49,001 nucleotides of DNA, taken from positions 1 to 49,001 of the forward strand of contig DGHQ01000053.1 in the NCBI GenBank assembly GCA_002392915.1, in the 5' to 3' direction. Shown here piece by piece: positions 27,522-35,727 of this stretch; the stretch's first letter is position 1; every line of letters begins with the position of its first letter. The stretch is from Bacteroidales bacterium UBA3844 (GTDB taxonomy: Bacteria > Bacteroidota > Bacteroidia > Bacteroidales > Paludibacteraceae). The notes under the pieces were generated by a model, which was not told where the DNA came from, searched no databases, and saw nothing but the letters and a program-made list of their open reading frames with translations. Made by a program: the position numbers and the translations under genes.

Positions 27522-27721
27522 TTTTGGCGAAATTTCTGTTGCGTGAATAAAATTGTAAAAACAAGCGGCGTGGGCCACTTGTCCGCAACAGAGGTGTCGC
27601 CAAACACCCACAATGAATAACAAGATAAGCCCACGCCGAAGCGGAGGTTATCTTTTATAGCTATTCATTGTTTTATTCTACTGAGTTAATTTTTGGCGAA
27701 ATTTCTGTTGCGAGAATAAAA
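27521..27721. repeat. Three-copy repeat element at the mod start
   Basis: A 23-bp sequence (ttttggcgaaatttctgttg core) occurs at 27521-27543, again identically at 27690-27712, and inverted with 19/23 identity at 27584-27606. Copies 1 and 3 also share gaataaaa. Between them cggcgtgggc (27566-27575) pairs with gcccacgccg (27629-27638), and caatgaata (27611-27619) pairs with tattcattg (27662-27670). Several pairings exclude each other. The element lies in the predicted mod leader and runs up to the mod start codon. Confidence 0.75.
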
Positions 27722-27844
27722 GCTAACGCTGTGATAATATGTGTGTTATAAATCTCTGTCTGTTTCGTAAAATAAAATTGATGGAATTAACATACTATTG
27801 TACTTCCAATTTTATAACAATTGGATAATACATTTTCTTTCTTT

Positions 27845-27903
27845 TCGTCAGTTTGAAAATAAGATAATCAATTTCCAAATTGACGAAAAATTAGCCAAAA
27901 TTA
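27845..27903 (-). promoter_or_regulatory. Possible mod promoter with a leader hairpin
   Basis: TAATTTTG (27903-27896, minus) fits the -7 consensus, but no TTG is at good spacing. Directly downstream is an 11-bp stem with one G-T pair (27845-27855, 27876-27886). If real, the mod message has a leader of about 365 bases. Confidence 0.35.
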
Positions 27904-28066
27904 TAATTTTTTCGGTTATACTGCCTTACATATTAAATAAAATTTTAGAAGGTATTTTTTGTGAATGAAATTTAATCAGCTTCTGATTTAAGAATGGTCC
28001 GCAATTATTTTAAGAATCGCCACAAATCACAGAACGAAACTCTTCCAAATAACAAATCGGAAGAAA

Positions 28067-28219
28067 GCCAAATGACCAAGTGGAATTGAGCCAAACGACC
28101 AAGTGGAATTGAGCCAAATGACCAAGTGGAATTGAGCCAAATGACCAAGTGGAATTGAGCCAAACGACCAAGTGGAATTGAGCCAAACGACCAAGTGAAA
28201 TTGAGCCAGACGACCAAAT
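28067..28219. repeat. 23-bp tandem repeat array upstream of the ATPase gene
   Basis: Six full copies start at 28067, 28090, 28113, 28136, 28159 and 28182, with a partial seventh from 28205. The unit core is ccaaaygaccaagtggaatt; copies differ mainly at one T/C position. There are no spacers, so this is not a CRISPR array. It ends about 37 bases above the -7 box of the ATPase promoter and lies in the divergent region between mod and the ATPase. Confidence 0.95.
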
Positions 28220-28236
28220 TGTACGTAAAATATTCT

Positions 28237-28264
28237 TTTGTTTCAAGAATGATTACTACTTTTG
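28237..28264 (+). promoter_or_regulatory. Promoter of the ATPase / primase-helicase pair
   Basis: TACTTTTG (28257-28264) followed by CACC matches the Bacteroidetes -7 element well. The nearest TTTG upstream (28237-28240) is 16 bases away, shorter than usual, so activation by a factor (perhaps at the adjacent array) is plausible. Confidence 0.6.
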
Positions 28265-28287
28265 CACCGAAATTCACATGAGGTTTT

Positions 28288-29577
28288 ATGGCTGAGAATA
28301 CATTCAATTATCGAAAGCGAATCGCAGACATCCTTCTAGAAGAGAAATTAGATGCAATGGGGGCTGTCCTTATTGAAGGACCTAAAGCTTGTGGTAAAAC
28401 GACTACCGCAGAACAACAAGCTAAGAGTATTCTGTATATGGATGATCCAGCAAACATACAACAAAATCTCCAATTGGCGGAAACCAACATCAAACGACTG
28501 CTTCAAGGTGAAACACCAAGGCTTATTGATGAATGGCAGATAGCTCCTCAAATATGGGATGCAGTGCGTTTTGAAGCAGACCATAGAAAGGATGATGGTT
28601 TGTTCATACTTACAGGCTCTGCCGTTCCAGCAGATAAGTCAAAGATTCGTCATACAGGTGCAGGGCGTTTTGCATGGCTCACCATGCGCCCTATGACGTT
28701 GTGGGAATCTGGAGAATCTTCGGGAGATGTGAGTGTCAGAGATCTTTTTGCTAATCCAGAAAAGGTTGATGGAGAAAGTGCACTGAAGATGGAAGACATC
28801 GCTTATGCTATTTGTCGAGGTGGCTGGCCAAAATCTCTAACCAAGAAAAACCAGAAGGCGGCACTTCGTCAGGTTACAGAATATTTTGAAGCCATAACAC
28901 GTTCTGACATTTCAAGAGTTGACGGAGTTGAAAGAGATGAGTTCCGTGCAAAGAGACTTATGCGCTCATATGCACGATTGCAAGGGGCAATGGCCAGCAT
29001 ACCCACTATCATAGAAGATATGAAAACGAATGAACCGGAAGATATGAGCGATGAAACGGTTTCGTCATATATCATGGCTTTGAAAAAGATTTTCGTAATA
29101 GAGGACATGCCAGCCTGGAATCCAAATCTGCGTTCAAAAACCTCCATACGGACCAGTGACACACGTTATTTTGTTGACCCTTCTTTGGCTATCGCAGCTT
29201 TAGGTATAGGACCAAATGACTTGCTGAACGATCTGAATACTTTGGGATTGTTTTTTGAAACTCTTTGTGTACGTGACCTTCGTGTGTATGCAGAAGCTAA
29301 TGACGGAGACGTATTCCACTACAGAGACAAGAGTGGTCTTGAATGTGACACTGTTGTGCATCTGAGAAACGGATGCTATGGTCTTATTGAGATAAAATTG
29401 GGTGGTGATACGCTTATTGCGGAAGGTGCTGCAAATCTAAACACTTTAGCAGAGAAGATAGACACGACAAAAATGAAGAAGCCATCATTTAAGATGGTCT
29501 TAACAGCCGTTGGACAATTTGCGTATATGCGAACCGATGGTGTAATGGTTGTTCCTATCGGTTGCTTGAAGGACTAA
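28288..29577 (+). CDS. AAA ATPase with C-terminal DUF4143 domain
   Basis: A 429-residue protein of the DUF4143 ATPase group, abundant in Bacteroidales and of undefined cellular role. Walker A is GPKACGKT (31-38), Walker B LIDEWQ (79-84), followed by sensor LTGSA (108-112) and GAGRFAWLTMRPMTLWESGE, a family signature. The DUF4143 C-terminal part (from about 190) contains DISRVDGVERDEFRAKRLMRSYARL and ends with HYRDKSGLECDTVVHL...GLIEIKLGG, which has the D...E-x-K pattern of the nuclease fold. It is followed after 18 bases by the primase-helicase gene, so both are probably co-transcribed from the promoter below the 23-bp array. Confidence 0.92.
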   Translation: MAENTFNYRKRIADILLEEKLDAMGAVLIEGPKACGKTTTAEQQAKSILYMDDPANIQQNLQLAETNIKRLLQGETPRLIDEWQIAPQIWDAVRFEADHRKDDGLFILTGSAVPADKSKIRHTGAGRFAWLTMRPMTLWESGESSGDVSVRDLFANPEKVDGESALKMEDIAYAICRGGWPKSLTKKNQKAALRQVTEYFEAITRSDISRVDGVERDEFRAKRLMRSYARLQGAMASIPTIIEDMKTNEPEDMSDETVSSYIMALKKIFVIEDMPAWNPNLRSKTSIRTSDTRYFVDPSLAIAALGIGPNDLLNDLNTLGLFFETLCVRDLRVYAEANDGDVFHYRDKSGLECDTVVHLRNGCYGLIEIKLGGDTLIAEGAANLNTLAEKIDTTKMKKPSFKMVLTAVGQFAYMRTDGVMVVPIGCLKD

Positions 29578-29595
29578 TAATAAGTCTGACAAAGT

Positions 29596-32436
29596 ATGTC
29601 TTCGCAAAGTTATCAGGAACTCATAACGGAACGAGAACGACTTCTTGGACGCATCAAGGAATTAGAAGCCGAGAATGCCGAACTTAGAAAAAGGCTTGGT
29701 GAAGGTGTAATGCCAATAGAAAAGAAAACAACGGCAATGCAAAATTTATCGCTCCAAGAGAAAGTGGACTTGTTCAGAAGCCTTTTCAAAGGACGTGAGA
29801 ATGTGTTTGCCCGTAGGTGGTACAGCAAGACAAGTGGAAAAGCAGGTTACCAACCTGTATGTCAAAATGAATGGACTTCACTGTGCGACAAGAGAACATT
29901 CAAATGTGCTGACTGTCCCAATCGCCAATTTTTGCCTCTTACGGATAATGAAGTCTATCGACATTTGGAAGGCAAGGATGCCGATGGCAGGGATGTAATT
30001 GGTCTTTATGTTCTTAATGAAGACAACACTTGTTACCTTCTATGTACGGATTTTGATGACAAAAACTGCGAACATGGCTATCAAAATGATGTGCTGGCAT
30101 TCATAGATGTTTGTAAGAGTTGGAGTATTCCTTACTCTGTAGAGCGTTCCCGTTCAGGCAACGGTGCCCATGTGTGGATTTTCTTTGAGTCTCCTGTGCT
30201 GTCTGTCAAGGCACGTAGGCTTGGCAATGCTATACTGACAGATGCGATGAGCAGAAACGGGAAAATCGGCTTCAAATCATACGACCGTTTCTTTCCTAAT
30301 CAAGACACGATGCCTGAAGGAGGACTAGGCAATTTGGTTGCTCTGCCGCTACAGGGGAATGCTAGGAAACACGGCAATAGTGTGTTTGTAGATGAGAATT
30401 TTGAACCATACCCCGACCAATGGAAATTTCTGTTGAATGTCGGCAAGCTTTCTGAGCAGTTACTGGAGGATATTTTGAAAAAGACTGCAAGTATCCAGCC
30501 TCTTGGCGAACTTTCAAAGACAAGAGAGAGCAAACCATGGGAAACACCTATTCCGAAACAGATAGATAGGAGCGATTTCTCGTCAGAAATTGTCATCACT
30601 CGTTCCAACATGCTTTATATCCCTTTGAATCAACTTTCATCAAAAGTTCTGAATCATCTTAGACGAATTGCCTCATTCCGAAATCCGGAGTTCTACAGTA
30701 AACAAGCATTGAGATTGTCAACCTATCAAACGCCTCGCATCATTTCCTGTGCAGACATAGACGATGAATACCTCACTTTACCTCGTGGATGTGAGGATAC
30801 AGTCATTACATTGTTAAGAGAAAAGGACGTTCCTTATCGAATCGAAGACAAAAGCAATCATGGCAAACCGATTTCCGTTCAGTTCAATGGTGTGTTAAGG
30901 GACAATCAGCAAGAGGCAGTCAATATCTTGGCATCCAATAATAACGGTGTACTCTCTGCAACGACAGCATTTGGCAAGACAGTGATAGCAATAGGATTGA
31001 TAGCAAAACATGAACTAAACACACTGGTACTTGTTCATACAAAAGCCTTACTTGACCAATGGGTAAAGGCATTGAAGCAGTTCTTGACGATTAATACAAT
31101 CCCTGAGGAGGACGAGGGCAAGTGCAAACGAAGAAAACCACTTTTGTCTATTGGCACTTTATCATCGACTGGTAACAAACTTCATGGTATCATTGACATA
31201 GCCTTAATGCAGTCATGCATATCCGGCAATGATGTAAAGCCTTTTGTCAAGGAATATGGCATGGTGATTGCCGACGAGTGCCACCACGTCTCAGCTGTAA
31301 ACTTTGAGCAGATACTTAAAGCCGTTAATGCACGTTATGTATATGGTTTGACTGCGACACCAATTCGTAAAGATGGACACCAGCCCATCATATTCATGCA
31401 GTGTGGCCCAATAAGATATAGCGCAGATGCAAAAGCTCAAATGCTAAGTCAATCATTTGAGCGTTTGCTGGTACCTCGCTTTACACCATTCAGACCCATT
31501 GTTGGTAGTGATCTCTCGTATACAAAGGTCGCCCAGCAACTAGCTGAGGATGAATATCGGAACTTGTTTATCGTCAAGGATGTTGTTGAAACGCTGAAAG
31601 AAGGGCGTTCCCCCATAATTCTTACCAGTAGGACATCCCATGTTGCGACATTGGCAGAACTGATTAACCCTCATTGCTCGAATGTTATCACTCTTATAGG
31701 CTCAGAAAGCACTAAAGAGAAGAAACTGAAGATGGAACATTTGCAATCGATTCCATCATCAGAGTTGCTTGTTATAGTCGCTACAGGCAAATATGTTGGT
31801 GAGGGATTTGACTATGCAAGGCTTGACACGTTGTTTCTCGTATCTCCAGTAGCATGGAAAGGTATCGTAGCCCAATATGCAGGTCGTTTGCATCGGGAGT
31901 ATGAAGGCAAACAAGATGTCCAGATTTATGACTACATTGACATCCGTGTTCCAGTTTGCGAATCCATGTATCGTAAGCGGTTGAAAGGTTATGCTTCCAT
32001 CGGGTATAGAATCCGAAACAATGAAGCTTTTGACAGTCTTTTTCCTATTACTGATGTAATTTATGATGGTCAGAACTTTGAATCGCCTTTTATTTCCGAT
32101 TTATCAAAGGCCAAGCAATCTGTTGTTGTCTCATGCCCGAAAGTAAAAATAGGACGACACTCACAGATAGCAGACCGTCTTGCTGATTTAATGGCAAATG
32201 GTATAGAAATTGTGTTGTACACAAAAGATGAGAATGATGAAACCTTGCGCTTGCAGAATCAAGGAATATCTGTCATCTATAATGAGCATCTTTCCCTTCA
32301 TGCTACCATTATTGACAAAAGTACTATTTGGTATGGTAGTATCAACATCCTTGGCTTCCACTCTATTGAAGATAACCTCATCAGATTCAAAAACGCAGAG
32401 GTTGCATCAAATTTGCTAGGGACTCTACAAAAGTGA
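29596..32436 (+). CDS. AEP primase / SF2 helicase / PLD-like fusion (TOTE-type)
   Basis: A 946-residue multidomain protein. Order: coiled coil (5-36); zinc-binding stretch C97...C104xxC107; archaeo-eukaryotic primase-type domain with DFD (152-154), SGNGAHVW (187-194) and LVALPLQG (247-254), as in the primase domain described from TOTE conflict systems; SF2 helicase with ATTAFGKT (455-462), DECHH (560-564), TAT (586-588) and QYAGRLHR (760-767); C-terminal PLD-like domain (about 838-925) ending IWYGSIN. The PLD motif reads LHAT...IID, lacking the Lys of HxKx4D, so nuclease activity is doubtful. It probably makes or processes nucleic acid in defence or repair; the target is unknown. Confidence 0.88.
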   Translation: MSSQSYQELITERERLLGRIKELEAENAELRKRLGEGVMPIEKKTTAMQNLSLQEKVDLFRSLFKGRENVFARRWYSKTSGKAGYQPVCQNEWTSLCDKRTFKCADCPNRQFLPLTDNEVYRHLEGKDADGRDVIGLYVLNEDNTCYLLCTDFDDKNCEHGYQNDVLAFIDVCKSWSIPYSVERSRSGNGAHVWIFFESPVLSVKARRLGNAILTDAMSRNGKIGFKSYDRFFPNQDTMPEGGLGNLVALPLQGNARKHGNSVFVDENFEPYPDQWKFLLNVGKLSEQLLEDILKKTASIQPLGELSKTRESKPWETPIPKQIDRSDFSSEIVITRSNMLYIPLNQLSSKVLNHLRRIASFRNPEFYSKQALRLSTYQTPRIISCADIDDEYLTLPRGCEDTVITLLREKDVPYRIEDKSNHGKPISVQFNGVLRDNQQEAVNILASNNNGVLSATTAFGKTVIAIGLIAKHELNTLVLVHTKALLDQWVKALKQFLTINTIPEEDEGKCKRRKPLLSIGTLSSTGNKLHGIIDIALMQSCISGNDVKPFVKEYGMVIADECHHVSAVNFEQILKAVNARYVYGLTATPIRKDGHQPIIFMQCGPIRYSADAKAQMLSQSFERLLVPRFTPFRPIVGSDLSYTKVAQQLAEDEYRNLFIVKDVVETLKEGRSPIILTSRTSHVATLAELINPHCSNVITLIGSESTKEKKLKMEHLQSIPSSELLVIVATGKYVGEGFDYARLDTLFLVSPVAWKGIVAQYAGRLHREYEGKQDVQIYDYIDIRVPVCESMYRKRLKGYASIGYRIRNNEAFDSLFPITDVIYDGQNFESPFISDLSKAKQSVVVSCPKVKIGRHSQIADRLADLMANGIEIVLYTKDENDETLRLQNQGISVIYNEHLSLHATIIDKSTIWYGSINILGFHSIEDNLIRFKNAEVASNLLGTLQK

Positions 32437-32598
32437 TGTAGTTTGCAAAAGAGCAATGTTGAGAGGCTTCAATGCATTCTTCATCTCTTCCAAGGGCATT
32501 CCATTAGGAATAATACTTCTCGGTATTTGATTTTGATCATATGGTCGTGTCTATCTATCAAAATGTAAATTGATTTTTGATTTCTCCAAAATATAGTT

Positions 32599-32644
32599 GT
32601 TTCAGAGAATTAAGTGTAATTTTTTAGGCTCTGAAACGGCTTTG
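32599..32644. other. Hairpin carrying a second copy of the res-side terminator arm
   Basis: gtttcagag (32599-32607) pairs with ctctgaaac (32629-32637). The 15 bases at 32630-32644 are identical to 22819-22833 in the terminator on the other side of the defence block. No T-run follows, so termination is uncertain. The rest of 32437-32800 is A/T-rich with no further feature seen. Confidence 0.6.
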
Positions 32645-32795
32645 ATCCATAAAAAAGTGAAAAAATGTAAGTTCGAAAATCTTTAATTTAACGTGAGTTC
32701 GACAAATTGTGATCTGTATGTTCGCAAAAACGAACAATCATAAAAGATAGGTCTTATTCCACTTTTCGATTGAAATACAACCTCTTTTTTTCGTA

Positions 32796-32937
32796 AAAAG
32801 GCGTAGCCTTTTCTCTGTTAATTTTGTGTCTCTGTGGTTTTATTAAATTCTGTGTGCTTGCCTACGGCTCGCACTATAGAGGAGGTGGTAGGGACAATTT
32901 CTATCAAACATGGGTCCTTAACAATCCTCATTTTTCT
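32796..32937. repeat. Interspersed repeat family 'ttaacaatcctca', copy 3, with flanking palindrome
   Basis: A palindrome aaaaggc-gta-gcctttt (32796-32812) precedes gtgtctctgtggtt, gcttgcctacggctcgcac and ccttaacaatcctcattttt. The module order equals that at 9494-9582, but the middle (32893-32916) is replaced by unrelated sequence. Confidence 0.7.
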
Positions 32938-33028
32938 CCTACTATTTAATTCGTCGAATTGACGTTAATTAAAAAATGTTCCGCTCTCCTTATGGATGTG
33001 TTTCCCCATTTTTTGTAGACAATAGTAT

Positions 33029-33808
33029 TTATCCCATCACCACGTCGAGCACCATCATCAGCACAAAACCGAATGCGAAACCTATTGTGTTGAGATTTGA
33101 GTGTTGACCGCTTGAGGCTTCAGGAATCAACTCTTCTATCACAACGTAGAACATCGCTCCTGCTGCAAAAGCGAGCATGTATGGAAGCACTGGTACAAGC
33201 AACGAAGCTAACAGCAACACTGCGACGGCTCCGATCGGCTCGACAGCTCCACTCAATGATCCTATCAGGAACGATCGTAGGCGGCTGTTGCCCTCTGCTC
33301 GCATCGGCATTGAGATGATCGCTCCCTCAGGAATGTTCTGAATCGCGATACCCACAGATACTGCCAAAGCACTGGTGAGTGATATGTTGGACGTTGCGTT
33401 GTCCGCTCCTGCGAAGACGACTCCAACAGCCATTCCTTCCGGCAGGTTGTGGATCGTGACTGCCAAAGCAAGCATAGCGGTGCGTGAAAGTTGTGAGCGC
33501 AGACCTTCCGGCTTGTCTGTGCCGATGTGAAGATGCGGGGTCAGAGTGTCGATGCCCAACAAAAATCCCATTCCCAACAGGAATCCGACAGCGGCTGGCA
33601 TGACCGCCCATTTGCCACTGTCACTCTCCATATCCATCGCAGGAATAAGCAGCGACCATACTGATGCCGCCACCATCACGCCAGAGGCAAAACCCAACAA
33701 TGATTTCTGCAATCGTACGGATATCTCTCCTTTCATGAAGAAGACGAAAGCTGATCCAAGCATTGTGCCAAGCAATGGCACTAGTAATCCAATTAATATA
33801 ATCGTCAT
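33029..33808 (-). CDS. ZIP family divalent metal transporter
   Basis: A 259-residue inner-membrane importer of Zn2+ or related divalent metals. Eight hydrophobic segments are visible. The metal-binding helices IV and V carry HNLPEGMAVGVVFAGAD (about 118-134) and IQNIPEGAIISMPM (about 155-168), the H-N-x-P-E-G and Q-N-x-P-E-G signatures of the ZupT/GufA branch. A further Glu-rich helix (FYVVIEELIPEA) lies near the C-terminus. It starts 3 bases after the methyltransferase stop and is probably the second gene of that operon. Substrate specificity cannot be read from sequence. Confidence 0.92.
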   Translation of the reverse strand: MTIILIGLLVPLLGTMLGSAFVFFMKGEISVRLQKSLLGFASGVMVAASVWSLLIPAMDMESDSGKWAVMPAAVGFLLGMGFLLGIDTLTPHLHIGTDKPEGLRSQLSRTAMLALAVTIHNLPEGMAVGVVFAGADNATSNISLTSALAVSVGIAIQNIPEGAIISMPMRAEGNSRLRSFLIGSLSGAVEPIGAVAVLLLASLLVPVLPYMLAFAAGAMFYVVIEELIPEASSGQHSNLNTIGFAFGFVLMMVLDVVMG

Positions 33809-33811
33809 GTC

Positions 33812-34480
33812 CTATCTTTTTTTTGCTCTGAAATAAAGCATTGCTCCCTCTACGTTGAAATCGATAATGTCGTAGTGTGGCTCCAAACGGCGTCGCACAT
33901 CATCGACAGTGTCGAATGGGGGAGTGAACCATCCCATACGTGTCAATACCGAATTGACCAACCAGTCTGAAATCCTCTTTTCTCCTGCAACGTAGAAACA
34001 GGCAAGAAACTCACCTCCAGGTTTGAGTGTCCGCAGTATTTCTGAGTATGCTTTGTCTTTGTCGGGAAACACGTGCAGTCCGTTCATGCAAAGTATGAAG
34101 TCGAAAGATTCGTCATGGAATATCATTGCCCCGACGTCGCCCTGCAATGTCTTGATGTCTGTGATTTTTGCCTCACTGAAGCGGTATCGCGCGCGATCGA
34201 GCATGTCTTGGCTATAATCCACACAAGTGATGTCGGCTTTCTTCATCCGTTTGTATTTGTCGACAGTAAATACGGCTGTTCCCACTGGTACATCCAACAT
34301 CTTGCCTTCGAAATCATCCGGAATCCAGCTAAGAACTTTGCGGGCAATTTCGTTGTCGTCAACGCCTCCCCAAAAAAGTTTGAAATAGAGACGGCTCCAC
34401 CATTTGTTTTGAGTGAGAGCGTCATCATAGAAGTTTTTGCTAAACTTGTAAGATCTTTTAATTTTGTCTGCCATAATCAA
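33812..34480 (-). CDS. Class I SAM-dependent methyltransferase
   Basis: A 222-residue small-molecule-type methyltransferase. The Rossmann signature is modified: MLDVPVGTAVFT (motif I, E/DxGxGxG replaced by DVPVGTA), then ITCVDYSQDMLDRARYRF (acidic end of strand 2), LQGDVGAMIFHDESFDFILCMNGLHVFPDKDKAYSEILRTLKPGGEFLACFYV (motifs II-III). This is the UbiE/Methyltransf_11 style. The substrate is unknown. Starts at 34480 (MIMADK) or 34474 (MADK) are both possible. Proximity to the ZIP gene suggests co-expression but no clear joint function. Confidence 0.88.
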   Translation of the reverse strand: MIMADKIKRSYKFSKNFYDDALTQNKWWSRLYFKLFWGGVDDNEIARKVLSWIPDDFEGKMLDVPVGTAVFTVDKYKRMKKADITCVDYSQDMLDRARYRFSEAKITDIKTLQGDVGAMIFHDESFDFILCMNGLHVFPDKDKAYSEILRTLKPGGEFLACFYVAGEKRISDWLVNSVLTRMGWFTPPFDTVDDVRRRLEPHYDIIDFNVEGAMLYFRAKKR

Positions 34481-34502
34481 ATCTCTATTAAGTTTTACAT
34501 TC

Positions 34503-34510
34503 CAAAAATA
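34503..34510 (-). promoter_or_regulatory. Possible -7 element for the methyltransferase / ZIP operon
   Basis: TATTTTTG on the minus strand, 23 bases above the methyltransferase start. The nearest TTG (34527-34525) is only 14 bases further up, so the -33 element is uncertain. Confidence 0.4.
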
Positions 34511-34560
34511 ACCAAAATGTTTTGCAACTTGATTGCAGACATATTAAAGATGAAATAAAA

Positions 34561-35727
34561 TCAGAAACTGTATTTCAGTTTCAGCCAAACTTCCGAGTTT
34601 TTGTCGTATACAGAGAATGTCCCTTTGTCGGCATGGAAGAAATCGTAACCTATTAATGTATGTAGTTGGTCGTTTAAGGCGTAGTCGGCGCTGAGACGGT
34701 TGTAGACACCTCCGTTTTCAACATCCAAATATGCAAAACTTTGCAGGTTCAGTGTGTTGTTGAACAAATCTTTTGAAATACGGAATGTTGCTAAACCGCT
34801 GTTGTTATGCTCTCCGTATGCCACATACTTGTGTGCGTATTGGGCAGAGAGCGACCAGTCGTTGCCGGCATACCAGTCGAGTCCGATAAGAGCATTTGTC
34901 GATGAAGCTCTCGCAATTTTTTCTGCTCCTATTGTTTGTTGTGCTTCATTTAGATATTCTGCGAATTCTCCTCTGACCACAAATTTGTTGATAGGAACAG
35001 ACATGTCTGCTCCGAGCATGGTCATACGGTGATACTCGCCTATTGCGTTGTGGAAGACGGGAGTCTTGTTCCATGTGTGTAGTGCTGAAAATGAGAAATC
35101 TATTCCACTCAGAAAGAATGACAGTCTGCCGCCATATTCCATATTATATAATTTATGTTTTGGCTCTTTCCCTATAGCCAGTTCTCCTATCGACCAAGGA
35201 TTCTCTTCCTCTGTGGACAGTTCAAAAAAAGAACAGACAGGCACCGCTACCGCTTCCAGACTCCATTTCTCACGGGAGTAACGTAGACGCAGAGCTCCTA
35301 CAGGAATTCTGATGTCGTCGTAATCTTGAGCAAGAAACTCAGTGTAGTCCATGGGTGAGATGATGTCAGTAAGCCTTAACGCATCCGCCACTCCCCATGT
35401 GATAATCTGTCTGCCTGCACGTATATCCCAATGAGAGTTGGTGTAGTAGGCGTAGGTCTCACGTAGCTGAAAACCTGTGCGGTCTTTCAGAATCGCGTTA
35501 TACACCAGGTTGGCAGATACGAAAGCTCCTGCATGACCTTTGTCTACAGACACCTCTCCGCGCACTCTGCTTCTTGACGACATCCAGTCGTTGGGTTTTT
35601 CTGTCCGCATGGCGTGGTAGGTATCCACGAATCCTTTCACTCCGACGTGAAGGAATTCCTCATCCTGTGCGGCGACAGGACGAGGAAGAATGCACAATAA
35701 TAATGCTGTGAAGATCACATGTTTCAT
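34561..35727 (-). CDS. Outer-membrane beta-barrel protein (DUF1302-like)
   Basis: A 388-residue barrel protein with signal peptide (MKHVIFTALLLCILPRPVAAQ) and a typical aromatic C-terminal strand ending WLKLKYSF. Many alternating strands are visible, with motifs such as GRQIITWGVADALRLTDIISPMDYTEF (about 100-126) that resemble the DUF1302 barrels found with MMPL transporters and LolA-like proteins. It is the last gene of the tetR operon, and its start overlaps the LolA-like stop by 4 bases. It may be the outer-membrane exit of the system; this is inference from context. Confidence 0.82.
   Translation of the reverse strand: MKHVIFTALLLCILPRPVAAQDEEFLHVGVKGFVDTYHAMRTEKPNDWMSSRSRVRGEVSVDKGHAGAFVSANLVYNAILKDRTGFQLRETYAYYTNSHWDIRAGRQIITWGVADALRLTDIISPMDYTEFLAQDYDDIRIPVGALRLRYSREKWSLEAVAVPVCSFFELSTEEENPWSIGELAIGKEPKHKLYNMEYGGRLSFFLSGIDFSFSALHTWNKTPVFHNAIGEYHRMTMLGADMSVPINKFVVRGEFAEYLNEAQQTIGAEKIARASSTNALIGLDWYAGNDWSLSAQYAHKYVAYGEHNNSGLATFRISKDLFNNTLNLQSFAYLDVENGGVYNRLSADYALNDQLHTLIGYDFFHADKGTFSVYDKNSEVWLKLKYSF

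Noticed and set aside
27521..27606. Invertible promoter flanked by inverted repeats
   Set aside because: The inverted copies match at only 19 of 23 positions, enclose just 40 bases without a promoter, and no recombinase gene is in the window.
27522..27623. N-terminal extension of Mod by 34 residues
   Set aside because: It begins at a non-ATG codon and is encoded entirely by the three-copy repeat; the ATG at 27521 starts the family-like sequence.
28067..28219. CRISPR array
   Set aside because: The 23-bp units abut with no spacers and no cas genes are near.
28005..28307. Minus-strand open frame of 100 codons across the tandem array
   Set aside because: It arises from the repeats; the 23-bp unit shifts frame each copy, and the frame overlaps the ATPase start and promoter.
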